Below, one piece after another: positions 18,094 through 27,435 of a stretch of DNA of 35,550 nucleotides. Made by a program: the position numbers and the translations under genes. The first letter of the stretch is position 1, and every line of letters starts with the position of its first letter. Below the pieces are notes generated by a model. The model was given only the letters and a program-made list of their open reading frames with translations. It had not been told where the DNA came from and searched no databases. The stretch is from NCBI GenBank assembly GCA_039936235.1, contig JBDTIS010000155.1, positions 1-35,550 of the forward strand, written 5' to 3'. Source of the DNA: CAHJXF01 sp039936235 (GTDB taxonomy: Bacteria > Pseudomonadota > Gammaproteobacteria > Burkholderiales > Burkholderiaceae_D).

Positions 18094-20202
18094 ATGTGGC
18101 ACCCGCCTGACGGCATCTCGCCGGGCTTGCCGTACCCGCTTGGTGCAACGGTCGACGACGACGGCGTCAACTTCGCGATCTTTTCCGCGCACGCCGATCG
18201 CATCGAGCTTTGTCTGTTCGATCCGGGCGGCCGCAAGGAGATCGCCCGCTACGAATTACGCGAATGCACCGACGAGATCTGGCACGGTCACGTGCGGACG
18301 CTGGAAGCCGGCCAGCTCTACGGGTATCGGGTGCACGGTCCGTACCGACCGGAACAGGGGCATCGCTTCAATCCGCACAAGCTTCTGCTCGACCCCTACG
18401 CGAAGAAGCTTTCCGGACACGTGAGATGGACCGATGCCCTGTTCGGCTACCGCCTGCATTCCCCGCGCGCCGACCTGTCGTTCGACCGCCGGGACTCCGC
18501 GGCCGCGATGCCGAAAGGCGTCGTGGTCGGCGACGTCTTTCGCTGGGGCAACGACAGGGCGCCGACCACGCCGATGCAGAAGAGCGTGATCTACGAGGCA
18601 CACGTTCGCGGTATCACGATCAGGAACGAACGCATCCGCGCCGACGAGCGCGGCACGTTCGCGGCGCTCGGCGATCCGGCGATGATCGACCACCTCGTCA
18701 AGCTCGGCGTGACGGCGATCGAACTGCTACCGGTCCACGCGTTCCTGCAGGACCGTCGGCTCGTCGAGAATCAGCTGCGCAACTACTGGGGCTACAACAC
18801 GCTCGCGTTCTTCGCGCCGGAAACCGCGTATCTCGCGACCGGCGAGCTGAACGAGATGCGTCACGCTATCAAGCGGCTGCACGCGGCCGGCATCCAGGTG
18901 ATCCTCGACGTGGTTTACAACCACACCTGCGAGGAAGGCGAACGCGGCCCGACGCTGTCGTTTCGCGGTATCGACAACGCGAGTTACTACCGGCTGATGC
19001 CCGACAATCCGCGTTACTGCATCAACGACACCGGCTGCGGCAACACCGTCAACACCGAGCATCCGCGCGTGATCCAGCTGATCATGGACTCGCTGCGCTA
19101 CTGGGTCGACGAGTTCCATGTCGACGGCTTCCGCTTCGACCTCGGTGTCACGCTCGGTCGTGAGGCGACCGGGTTCGATCCGAACGGCGGTTTCTTCGAC
19201 GCGCTGCGCCAGGATCCGACGCTGGCCCGCGTCCATCTGATCTCCGAACCCTGGGACATCGGTCCCGGCGGCTATCAGCTCGGCAACCATCCGCCGGGAC
19301 TGGCGGAATGGAACGGCCGCTATCGCGACGACACCCGCCGTTTCTGGAAGGGGGACGCGGGCCTGCGCGGGGCGATCGCCGCGCGTGTCCACGGCTCGGC
19401 CGACCTGTTCGACAGCCAGCATCGCAAGCCCTGGGCGTCGGTGAACTTCATCACCGCGCACGACGGCTTCACGATGGCCGATCTGGTGTCGTACAACGCG
19501 AAGCACAACGACGCGAACCGCGAAGACAATCGCGACGGCGCCGACGACAACAACAGTTTCAACTGGGGTGCCGAAGGACCGACGGAAGATCCCGGCATCA
19601 TCGAGACGCGTGCGAAGGTCCATCGATCGATGCTGATGACGCTGCTGTTCTCGCACGGCACGCCGATGCTGCTCGGCGGCGACGAGTTCGGTCGTACCCA
19701 GCAGGGCAACAACAACGCGTATTGCCAGGACAGCGAGATCTCCTGGTTCGACTGGGTCGTCGCCGACAGCGAGGCCGGGCAGGCGTTGACCACGTTCACG
19801 GCACGCCTGATCGCCTTGCGTGCCAGATACTCGGCGCTGCGCGCGAACTACTTCATGAACGGACACGCCGACGTCGGTGCAGGCTTCACGGACATTTCCT
19901 GGTTCGACGAGAAGGGTGTCGGCATGTCCGACGAGGCATGGACCTTCACCGAGGGGCGCCTGCTCGCCTGCCGGCGCGTCTGTCCGTGCGACGACGGCGA
20001 GCTGGAAGCGACGCTGCTGCTATTCAACGGCACATCGGCAACCCACGCGTTCACGCTGCCCTCGCCCGCGATCGCATGGACGCTGGCGATCGACAGCGCT
20101 AAGCCGCTGCGCGCCGACGAGCCGGTCGCCGACGCCACGCTCGAGGTCGCGGCGCACAGCTGCGTGCTGCTGGTCGGGCGTCACGCGGTGCCGCCGGCAT
20201 GA
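18094..20202 (+). CDS. glgX: Glycogen debranching enzyme GlgX/TreX
   Basis: This isoamylase-type GH13_11 enzyme (702 aa) hydrolyses alpha-1,6 branches of glycogen, giving linear maltodextrins for TreY and MalQ. A CBM48 module covers about residues 10-110 (SPGLPYPLGATVDDDGVNFA). The barrel contains LDVVYNHTCEEG, nucleophile Asp349 in DGFRFDLGVTLGRE, Glu385 in LISEPWDIGPGGYQ and Asp457 in TAHDGFTMADLVSYN, followed by GGDEFGRTQQGNNNAYCQD. All catalytic positions are present. The start has a strong ribosome site (AGGGG, 8 nt before the ATG). Its context with treY and treZ suggests a TreX-like role in trehalose formation. The stop overlaps the treZ start by 4 nt. Confidence 0.96.
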   Translation: MWHPPDGISPGLPYPLGATVDDDGVNFAIFSAHADRIELCLFDPGGRKEIARYELRECTDEIWHGHVRTLEAGQLYGYRVHGPYRPEQGHRFNPHKLLLDPYAKKLSGHVRWTDALFGYRLHSPRADLSFDRRDSAAAMPKGVVVGDVFRWGNDRAPTTPMQKSVIYEAHVRGITIRNERIRADERGTFAALGDPAMIDHLVKLGVTAIELLPVHAFLQDRRLVENQLRNYWGYNTLAFFAPETAYLATGELNEMRHAIKRLHAAGIQVILDVVYNHTCEEGERGPTLSFRGIDNASYYRLMPDNPRYCINDTGCGNTVNTEHPRVIQLIMDSLRYWVDEFHVDGFRFDLGVTLGREATGFDPNGGFFDALRQDPTLARVHLISEPWDIGPGGYQLGNHPPGLAEWNGRYRDDTRRFWKGDAGLRGAIAARVHGSADLFDSQHRKPWASVNFITAHDGFTMADLVSYNAKHNDANREDNRDGADDNNSFNWGAEGPTEDPGIIETRAKVHRSMLMTLLFSHGTPMLLGGDEFGRTQQGNNNAYCQDSEISWFDWVVADSEAGQALTTFTARLIALRARYSALRANYFMNGHADVGAGFTDISWFDEKGVGMSDEAWTFTEGRLLACRRVCPCDDGELEATLLLFNGTSATHAFTLPSPAIAWTLAIDSAKPLRADEPVADATLEVAAHSCVLLVGRHAVPPA

Positions 20203-22043
20203 CGCTGCGTCACCGTCGTCAGCTTCCGTTCGGCGCCGAGATCGTTTCTCCGACCCGCACGCGTTTTCGCCTGTGGGCGCCGTCGTGCAAGCAGGTCGCG
20301 GTCGTCATCGACGACGAAGACATCGCGATGTTCACCTCGGACGAAGGCTGGTTCGAGATCGATCTCGATCGCGGACCGGGAACGCGCTATCGCTTTCGCG
20401 TCTCGCCGACCGGCGGCGAACCGGTGATCGTCCCGGACCCGGCGTCGCGCGCCCAGGACGGCGACGTCCACGATCCGAGCATCGTCGTCGACCCGGAAGC
20501 GTTCCGCTGGACCCACGACGCGTGGCTCGGCAGGCCGTGGTGCGAGACGATCATCTACGAGGTCCACGTCGGATTGGCCGGTGGCTTCGCCGGCGTGCTG
20601 GCGCTGCTGCCGCGACTCGCGGCGCTCGGCGTGACCGCCATCGAACTGATGCCGATCGCCGACTTCGCGGGCCCGCGCAACTGGGGCTACGACGGCGTAC
20701 TGCCGTTCGCGCCGGAAGCGAGCTACGGCACGCCCGACGAGTTGAAGAAGTTAATCGACGCAGCCCACGGTCACGGACTGATGGTGTTCCTCGACGTCGT
20801 CTACAACCACTTCGGCCCGGACGGCAACTACATCGGCGTCTATGCCGACGCGTTCTTCCGCGACGACATCAAGACGCCATGGGGCCGCGCGATCGACTTC
20901 CGCAAGCGCGAGGTCCGCGACTATTTCAGCGAGAACGCGCTGTACTGGCTGCAGGAATATCGCTTCGACGGACTGCGACTCGATGCGACCCATTCGATCG
21001 TGCCGCAGGACTGGCTCGAAGAGCTGTCTGCGATCGTCAAAGACGCGATCGACAATGCGCGCCACGTCCATCTGGTGGTCGAGCACGACGGCAACGCCGC
21101 GCATCTGCTCGGACCCGATCGCGGCAATCTCGGCGGTTACGACGCCCAGTGGAACGACGACGCACATCACGTGTTGCACGTGCTGTTGACCGGCGAGAGC
21201 GATGGCTACTACATCGATTTCGCCGACCAGCCGGCCGACAAGCTCGCACGCTGTCTGTCCGAAGGCTTCGTCTACCAGGGACAGCCGTCGATCTTCCGCA
21301 AGGGACTGCGACGCGGCGAGCCTAGCAAGGACCTGCCGCCGACGGCGTTCGTGATGTTCCTGCAGAACCACGATCAGGTCGGCAACCGTGCGTTCGGTGA
21401 GCGCATCCACGCGCTGGCCGAACCCGCGGCGCTCGAGGCCGCGTACGCGATGCTGCTGCTGACGCCACAGATCCCACTGCTGTTCATGGGCGAGGAATGC
21501 AACTCGCCGGAGCCGTTCCTGTTCTTCACCAGCTATCCGGACGAGGAACTCGCCGAGGCCGTTCGCGAAGGACGCCGCGGCGAGTTCGCGAGCGCGCGCG
21601 GCTTCGACGACGAGGCGTCCCGACATCGCATCCCGGACCCCAACCATCCGGACACCTACGTGCGATCGCGACCCGCGTGGTCGCTGGCGCTGAACGACCC
21701 TCCGGAAACGCCCGACAATCCGGCGCTCGCACGGACCCGTCTGCTGATCGCGCTGCGTCGCGAACATATCGTGCCGCGCCTCGAAGGCGCACGGTCATTG
21801 GGCGCCGAAGCGGTCGGACCGTCGGCCGTGATCGCGCGCTGGCACATGGGCGACGGCTCCGTGCTGACGATCGCCGTCAACCTGGGTGCGACGGAAGTCT
21901 CCATCCCGGCGCACCGCTTCCATATGCGCGGCAGGCTGATCCACGCGGTCCCGGCGCTCGACCCCACCGATCCGGCGGACTGCCTGCCCGGCTACGCCAC
22001 CTGGGCCGTGATCGAAGATGCGAATGACCGGACCCCGCGATGA
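20199..22043 (+). CDS. treZ: Maltooligosyltrehalose trehalohydrolase TreZ
   Basis: TreZ (614 aa) releases free trehalose from maltooligosyl-trehalose made by TreY. A short N-terminal CBM48-like sandwich (RTRFRLWAPSCKQVAVVIDD) precedes the GH13_10 barrel. The barrel has MPIADFAGPRNWGYDGVLPF, FLDVVYNHFGPDGNYI, nucleophile Asp262 in DGLRLDATHSI, Glu295 in HLVVEHDGN and Asp392 in FLQNHDQVGNRAFG. It also has the family's MGEECNSPEPFLFFTSY. The motif order and length match the family. It is joined to glgX and malQ by ATGA overlaps at both ends, so the three are probably translated in a coupled way. Together with treY it forms the glucan-to-trehalose branch. Confidence 0.96.
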   Translation: MTLRHRRQLPFGAEIVSPTRTRFRLWAPSCKQVAVVIDDEDIAMFTSDEGWFEIDLDRGPGTRYRFRVSPTGGEPVIVPDPASRAQDGDVHDPSIVVDPEAFRWTHDAWLGRPWCETIIYEVHVGLAGGFAGVLALLPRLAALGVTAIELMPIADFAGPRNWGYDGVLPFAPEASYGTPDELKKLIDAAHGHGLMVFLDVVYNHFGPDGNYIGVYADAFFRDDIKTPWGRAIDFRKREVRDYFSENALYWLQEYRFDGLRLDATHSIVPQDWLEELSAIVKDAIDNARHVHLVVEHDGNAAHLLGPDRGNLGGYDAQWNDDAHHVLHVLLTGESDGYYIDFADQPADKLARCLSEGFVYQGQPSIFRKGLRRGEPSKDLPPTAFVMFLQNHDQVGNRAFGERIHALAEPAALEAAYAMLLLTPQIPLLFMGEECNSPEPFLFFTSYPDEELAEAVREGRRGEFASARGFDDEASRHRIPDPNHPDTYVRSRPAWSLALNDPPETPDNPALARTRLLIALRREHIVPRLEGARSLGAEAVGPSAVIARWHMGDGSVLTIAVNLGATEVSIPAHRFHMRGRLIHAVPALDPTDPADCLPGYATWAVIEDANDRTPR

Positions 22044-24238
22044 ATGATTCGAGCAACAGCCAGGACGACAACGACCTCACCCGCGCGACCGACGAGGCGC
22101 GCATCGCGGAAGACGAAGCGTTCGGGACCGCGCTGCGCGGACTGGCCGAGGAGGCCGGCATCACGACGGTGTGGCAGGACTATCGCGGCGTGGTGCATAC
22201 CGTCGGCGGTGCGACGCTGAAGGCCTTGCTCACGGCACTCGACCTGCCGGCGTCGACGATGGGCGATGTCGCCGCGAGCCGCACGCGGCTGGCCAGCGAG
22301 AGTCAGGGCAATGCCAGCGACGTGCTGCCGCCGCTGATCACTGCCGCGGTTCACGCGCCGATCGCGCTGCCATCCGGTACGCGCTTCGCCGGCTGCGACT
22401 ATCGTATCGAGTTCGAAGACGGTGGCGAGGTGCGCGAGGGCCGCTTCGCCGACGACGGTCCGACCATCGTCGATCCGATCGACCGCTTCGGTTATCACCG
22501 GCTCGAATGCGACGGCGCGACGATCACGCTGGCGATCGCGCCGACGCGCTGCTACGGCGTGGAAGATGCGTTGTCGGACGTCGGGCGCGACCGCGGCGAA
22601 CGTCCGTGGGGTCTCGCCGCCCAGATCTACAGCCTCGCGCAGGACCGCGACGGCGGCCTCGGCCATTACGGCGCGCTGGCCGCGCTGGCCGGTCACGCGG
22701 CGAAGCACGGCGCATCGGCGCTGGCGATCAGCCCGGTCCATGCGATGTTCTCCGCCGACCTGCACCGCTACAGCCCGTATGGACCGTCGAGCCGCCTGCT
22801 GGCCAACATCCTGCATGTCGATCCGCGCGGCGTGCTGGGCGACGAGGCGTTCGCCGATGCGCTGAAGGCGGTCGACGGCGAAGCGACGCTGAAGACGCTC
22901 GCCGAAGGCACGCTGGTCGACTGGCCGGCGTCGTCGAAGCTGCGCCTGGCCCTGCTGCGGCATCTGTTCGACCGGCTGATGACGCAGGACGACGCCGGCG
23001 GCCGCGCAGAACTCGACGCGTTTCGCGCGGCCGGTGGCGAGGTACTCGAGGCGCATGCCCGCTTCGAGGCGATCCACGCGATGCTGTGCGCCGGCGACCC
23101 GTCGATGCTCGGCGGCTGGCGCAACTGGCCGCTCGAATTTCGGGACCCGCACAGCGCGGCCGTCGGGGCCTTCGCGAAAGAGCATCGGCAAGACGTCGCG
23201 TTCCACGCGTTCCTGCAATGGCAGGCGTCGCGTCAGCTCGACGCGGCACAGCGCGCTGCGAAGGCGGCCGGCATGGCGATCGGCATCGTCGCCGACCTGG
23301 CTGTCGGCGCCGACGGCGGCGGCAGCCAGACCTGGAGCCGGCCGCGCGACATGCTGATCGGCCTGTCGATCGGCGCGCCGCCCGATCTGCTGAACGCGCT
23401 CGGCCAGTCGTGGGGACTCGCGGCCTTCTCGCCACGCGCATTCCGCAGCGGCGGTTTCCGGCCGTGGATCGACATGCTGCGTGCTGCGTTCTCGCATGCC
23501 GGGGGCATCCGCATCGATCACGTGCTCGGGTTGACCCGCATGTGGCTCGTGCCGGACGGCGCCGACGCGATCGAAGGCGCCTACCTGCGCTATCCGTTCG
23601 ACGATCTGCTGCGCCTGGTCGCGCTCGAGTCGTGGCGGCATCGCGCGGTCGTCATCGGCGAGGACCTGGGCACCGTGCCCGAGGGCCTACCGGAGCGGCT
23701 GTCGTCCGCAGGCCTGCTCGGCATCCGCGTGTTGTGGTTCGAGCGGATGTGGTACGTGCCGGGACAGCCGTTCAGGCAGCCGCACGAATGGTCCGACGGC
23801 TCGCTGGCGGTCACCACCACACACGACCTGCCGACCACAGCGGGCTGGTGGAGCGGCCGCGACATCGACTGGCGCGCGAAGCTGCAATTGTTCGGCGACC
23901 ACTCGAGCGAAGAGGTCGAGCGGATCGCCCGCGAGGCCGAGCGCCACATGCTGTGGGCGTCGCTGTGCCAGGCCGGCGCGGCACACGGCGACCGGCCTTC
24001 GATCGACCATCCGCCGATCACCGAGGCGCTGCGCTATGTCGGCGCGACGCCGGCGCCGCTGGCGATCTCGCCGGTCGAGGACGCGCTCGGGTTCGTCGAG
24101 CAGCCCAACCTCCCGGGCACGATCGACACCCATCCCAACTGGCGCATGCGGATGCCGAAGCCGGTCGAGCGTCTGCTCGAAGGCGACGAGGTCGCGCGAC
24201 GTCTCGCGGCGTTCGCCGAAGGTCGCGCCCGTCGATGA
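22040..24238 (+). CDS. malQ: 4-alpha-glucanotransferase MalQ (GH77)
   Basis: MalQ (732 aa) disproportionates short maltodextrins, releasing glucose and lengthening other chains so that they can be used by TreY or GlgE. The first 180 residues include the additional N-terminal region seen in longer bacterial MalQ proteins. The GH77 barrel follows: GLAAQIYSLAQDRDGGLG, SPVHAMFSADLHRYSPYGPS, nucleophile Asp493 in IRIDHVLGLTRMW, Glu541 in VIGEDLGTVPEGL and Asp596 in TTHDLPTTAGWW. No frameshift or missing catalytic residue was seen. The start overlaps the treZ stop (ATGA), and treY begins 40 bp after its stop. Confidence 0.95.
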   Translation: MNDSSNSQDDNDLTRATDEARIAEDEAFGTALRGLAEEAGITTVWQDYRGVVHTVGGATLKALLTALDLPASTMGDVAASRTRLASESQGNASDVLPPLITAAVHAPIALPSGTRFAGCDYRIEFEDGGEVREGRFADDGPTIVDPIDRFGYHRLECDGATITLAIAPTRCYGVEDALSDVGRDRGERPWGLAAQIYSLAQDRDGGLGHYGALAALAGHAAKHGASALAISPVHAMFSADLHRYSPYGPSSRLLANILHVDPRGVLGDEAFADALKAVDGEATLKTLAEGTLVDWPASSKLRLALLRHLFDRLMTQDDAGGRAELDAFRAAGGEVLEAHARFEAIHAMLCAGDPSMLGGWRNWPLEFRDPHSAAVGAFAKEHRQDVAFHAFLQWQASRQLDAAQRAAKAAGMAIGIVADLAVGADGGGSQTWSRPRDMLIGLSIGAPPDLLNALGQSWGLAAFSPRAFRSGGFRPWIDMLRAAFSHAGGIRIDHVLGLTRMWLVPDGADAIEGAYLRYPFDDLLRLVALESWRHRAVVIGEDLGTVPEGLPERLSSAGLLGIRVLWFERMWYVPGQPFRQPHEWSDGSLAVTTTHDLPTTAGWWSGRDIDWRAKLQLFGDHSSEEVERIAREAERHMLWASLCQAGAAHGDRPSIDHPPITEALRYVGATPAPLAISPVEDALGFVEQPNLPGTIDTHPNWRMRMPKPVERLLEGDEVARRLAAFAEGRARR

Positions 24239-24278
24239 GGCGCATCCGCACGACCGCATCACCGAGGACACGATCCGC

Positions 24279-27200
24279 ATGACCCCGACAAGCGAGCGAC
24301 CGGCCGACGCGCCGACCAGAAAGGCCGCGGTCATCGGACGCCGTCGCGACCAGGCAGTCGTGCCGCGCGCCACGGCGCGACTGCAGTTCCACAAGGACTT
24401 CACGTTCGACCAGGCCACCGCGCTGGTGCCGTATTACGCGCGGCTCGGCATCAGTCACCTGTACGCGTCGCCGATCCTGAAGGCACGTGCCGGCTCGACT
24501 CACGGCTACGACTGCGTCGACGTGAGCCTCGTCAATCCGGAGCTCGGCGGCGAGGATGCGCTGCGCCGGCTGGCCGGCGCGATCCACGCCGCGGGGATGG
24601 GTCTGGTCGTGGACATCGTGCCGAACCACATGGGCATCGGTCACGAGAACGCCTGGTGGCAGGACGTATTGCTGTGGGGCCCGAACAGCCGCTACGCGCA
24701 CTACTTCGACATCGACTGGGTCTCGAGCGACCCGGCACTGCGGGGCAAGCTGCTGGCGCCTTTCCTCGGCGCGGGATACGGCGAAACGCTCGCGTCCGGC
24801 GATCTCGTGCTGGCCTTCGATGCTGCGTCGACGAGCTTCGAGGCGCGCTACTTCGACAACCGCTTTCCGATCGCGATCGCGGACTACGCCGCGATCCTGA
24901 ACGGCACCGGCGACACCGGGCTGACCGATGTCGCGCGGCGGTTCGAACGCACCGCCGAGATCGGCGACCTGCCGCGCAACGACGTCCGCGAACGCGAGAC
25001 GTTGATGGGGCAGCGCGACGCGCTGCTGATCGATGCGAAGGCCGCACTCGCCACGGCGCTCGAGGCCGACGGCAGAAGTGCCGCGATCGAACGGTCGCTC
25101 GCCCGCTACGCGACCGCCGGACAGCAGGGCCGTGCGCGGCTGCACTCGTTGCTCGAGAACCAAGCGTACCGGCTGTCGTCGTGGCGCGCCGCAGCCGACG
25201 AGATCAACTGGCGGCGCTTCTTCGAGGTCACCGATCTCGCCGGCATCCGCGTCGAGCGAGACGACGTGTTCGACGCGATGCACGCGACGACTTTCAGGTT
25301 GTTCCGCGAAGGCGTGATCGACGCGGTACGGGTCGATCACGTCGACGGGCTGTCCGATCCACGCGGCTACTGTCGCGAGCTGCAGCGAAGTCTGGAGGCG
25401 TTGCAGGACGAGCGTCCTGCCTCGCGCTCGAGCCGCACCTGGATCGTCGTCGAGAAGATCCTCGCGGCCGACGAGGATCTGCGCGCCGACTGGAAGGTCG
25501 ACGGCACCAGCGGCTACGACTTCATGAACGAGGTCGGCGCGCTGCTGCACGAGCCGCAAGGCGCCGAACCGCTGGCCGCGTTCTGGTCGGCGGCGACGTC
25601 GCGACCGGCCGACTTCAAGACCGAGCAGACCGCGGCACGCCGCCAGATCCTCGCCGAGAATCTCGCGGCCGAGTTCAATACCGCCGCGCGGTCGCTGCAT
25701 CGCGTCGCGCGCGCCGACGTCGACACGCGCGACATCGCATTGATCGCGATCCAGCGCGCGCTGACCGAACTGCTGGTGCAGTTCGACGTGTACCGGACTT
25801 ACGTCGACACGCGCGGACGCAGCACTGCGGACACCGAGGTCATCGTGCGCGCCCTGCGCGCTGCCCATGCGACAGTCAGGCCTTCGGATCGCGCGGTCCT
25901 CGCATGGTTGGATCACTGGCTCGGCGGCGACACGCAAGACGACACCCACACCGATGTCGTGCCGCAGACCGCGACGCGTCGTCAGCGCGACGAGCGACGC
26001 CGTGCGATCACGAAGTTCCAGCAGCTCACGCCGCCGCTGGCCGCGAAGTCGGTCGAGGACACCGCGTTCTATCGCTACGGCCGGCTGATCTCGCGCAACG
26101 AGGTCGGCTCCGATCCCGGCGACTTCGCGCTGAGCATCGATGAATTCCATGCGAAATGTAGACGTCGCGCCGCGGCCTTCCCGCATGCGATGCTCGCGAT
26201 CGCGACGCATGACCACAAGCGCGGCGCGGACGCGCGCGCGCGGCTCGCGGTGCTGTCCGAGATGCCGCAGCGCTGGATCGCGACGCTGCGCCGCTGGATG
26301 ATCCTGAACACGTCGATCGAAGAGCGCGTCGCGATGATCCAGGAAGTCGTCGAGGAAAACGCGCCGATGACGCCGCCGGCCGGGCTCGCCGCGCAGGCGC
26401 ACTCGGTTGCCGAGTCCGCCGCGGTACCGCTCCCCGAAGACCAGATCATGCTGATGCAGACCCTGATCGGCGCCTGGCCACTCGAACTCGCCGGTGCGAT
26501 CGATGGTGATGACGCCGCGACGCGCGCGCACGTCGCGGCTTTCGTCGAACGCGTCGCCGGCTGGCAGGTGAAGGCGCTGCGCGAGACCAAGCGACCGTCG
26601 GACTGGTCGATGCCGAACGAGTCGTACGAGGCGCTCTGTCGCGCGTTCCTCGACCGCATCATGGACGTGGCGACGAGCCCGTTCGTCCGCGAAGCCGCGA
26701 ATTTCGTCGCGTCGATCGGCCCGGCGGCCGCGCTGAACGGACTCGTGCAGGCCGCGCTGCATCTCACCGTCCCGGGCATCCCCGATCTGTACCAGGGTAC
26801 CGAGTGGTGGGACTTCAGCATGGTCGACCCGGACAACCGCAGGCCGGTCGACTTCGCGGCGCGACGACGTGCGCTCGACGCAATCGGTGACGAACTCGAC
26901 ACGGCCGACCTGGTCGCGCAGTGGCGTGACGGACGCGTCAAGCAGGCGCTGATCGCACGGCTGCTCGCCTTGCGGGCCGAGAGGCCGGCGCTGTTCGCGT
27001 CCGGTGACTACCGTGCATTGACCGTCGAAGGCCTGCACGCGTCGCACGTCCTCGCCTTCATGCGACGCAGCGGCGCGGACCGGATGCTGGTCGTGGTGCC
27101 GGTCCATGCCGCAGCGCTGCTCGACGGCGCCTCCCGACCGCTGATCGATCCGTCGCGCTGGGGCGATACCGCGGTCCTGCTGCCGCCGGGCACTGCTTCG

Positions 27201-27320
27201 AACGCGTGGTTCGACGTGGTCACCGGCAAGCGACGCAAGAGCGTGTCGCGTCGCCTGAAGCTCGGCGCATTGCTCGCCGACCTGCCGGTGGCCGTGCTGC
27301 GCGACGCGGCACGCGGTTGA
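24279..27320 (+). CDS. treY: Maltooligosyltrehalose synthase TreY
   Basis: TreY (1013 aa from this start) isomerises the terminal alpha-1,4 bond of a maltodextrin to the alpha,alpha-1,1 bond of trehalose. Recognisable features in order are PRATARLQFHKDFTFDQA, the TreY hallmark SHLYASPILKARAGSTHGYD (59-78), VDIVPNHMG, nucleophile Asp353 in VRVDHVDGLSDPRGY, Glu392 in VVEKILA and Asp645 in ATHDHKRGADAR. The C-terminal TVPGIPDLYQGTEWWDFSMV and LVDPDNRRPVDF type segments follow. It is longer than actinobacterial TreY (about 770 aa). The ATG at 24279 has GAGGA 10 nt upstream. The frame is open further back into malQ, but the family N terminus begins after this ATG. It is the last gene of the glucan operon. 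Confidence 0.94.
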   Translation: MTPTSERPADAPTRKAAVIGRRRDQAVVPRATARLQFHKDFTFDQATALVPYYARLGISHLYASPILKARAGSTHGYDCVDVSLVNPELGGEDALRRLAGAIHAAGMGLVVDIVPNHMGIGHENAWWQDVLLWGPNSRYAHYFDIDWVSSDPALRGKLLAPFLGAGYGETLASGDLVLAFDAASTSFEARYFDNRFPIAIADYAAILNGTGDTGLTDVARRFERTAEIGDLPRNDVRERETLMGQRDALLIDAKAALATALEADGRSAAIERSLARYATAGQQGRARLHSLLENQAYRLSSWRAAADEINWRRFFEVTDLAGIRVERDDVFDAMHATTFRLFREGVIDAVRVDHVDGLSDPRGYCRELQRSLEALQDERPASRSSRTWIVVEKILAADEDLRADWKVDGTSGYDFMNEVGALLHEPQGAEPLAAFWSAATSRPADFKTEQTAARRQILAENLAAEFNTAARSLHRVARADVDTRDIALIAIQRALTELLVQFDVYRTYVDTRGRSTADTEVIVRALRAAHATVRPSDRAVLAWLDHWLGGDTQDDTHTDVVPQTATRRQRDERRRAITKFQQLTPPLAAKSVEDTAFYRYGRLISRNEVGSDPGDFALSIDEFHAKCRRRAAAFPHAMLAIATHDHKRGADARARLAVLSEMPQRWIATLRRWMILNTSIEERVAMIQEVVEENAPMTPPAGLAAQAHSVAESAAVPLPEDQIMLMQTLIGAWPLELAGAIDGDDAATRAHVAAFVERVAGWQVKALRETKRPSDWSMPNESYEALCRAFLDRIMDVATSPFVREAANFVASIGPAAALNGLVQAALHLTVPGIPDLYQGTEWWDFSMVDPDNRRPVDFAARRRALDAIGDELDTADLVAQWRDGRVKQALIARLLALRAERPALFASGDYRALTVEGLHASHVLAFMRRSGADRMLVVVPVHAAALLDGASRPLIDPSRWGDTAVLLPPGTASNAWFDVVTGKRRKSVSRRLKLGALLADLPVAVLRDAARG

Positions 27321-27378
27321 AAGTCATGGCGCGGCGTGCGAGCCAGCGCGTTGCACTGCAATGCATGGCAAACCCTCG

Positions 27379-27407
27379 TTGACGTGACGCCCTGCCCGGT
27401 CGATAGT
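27379..27407 (+). promoter_or_regulatory. Sigma70-type promoter before the acyl-CoA ligase operon
   Basis: TTGACG (27379-27384) and GATAGT (27402-27407) are separated by 17 bp, matching 5/6 and 4/6 consensus positions. The predicted start of transcription is near 27414, about 22 nt before the ligase ATG. It is the only promoter-like sequence found before the five-gene set that ends at 32594. Confidence 0.55.
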
Positions 27408-27427
27408 TGACCGGTCGTCTAGTTGAC
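27396..27427 (+). promoter_or_regulatory. Putative repressor operator overlapping the -10 box
   Basis: CCGGTC (27396-27401) and GACCGG (27409-27414) form a perfect 6-bp-arm inverted repeat around a 7-bp centre that contains the -10 hexamer. The block is also repeated in tandem: CGGTCGATAGTTGAC (27397-27411) is followed directly by CGGTCGTCTAGTTGAC (27412-27427). The position fits binding by a TetR-family repressor such as the one encoded at 30951 in the same operon. That pairing is inferred from location. Confidence 0.5.
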
Positions 27428-27435
27428 GATCGGCG

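Noticed and set aside
24018..27107. A 1029-codon open frame on the minus strand opposite treY
   Set aside because: It has low-complexity Arg/Val/Asp-rich composition with no family motif, whereas the plus strand encodes a complete TreY. Such long antisense frames are expected in GC-rich DNA.
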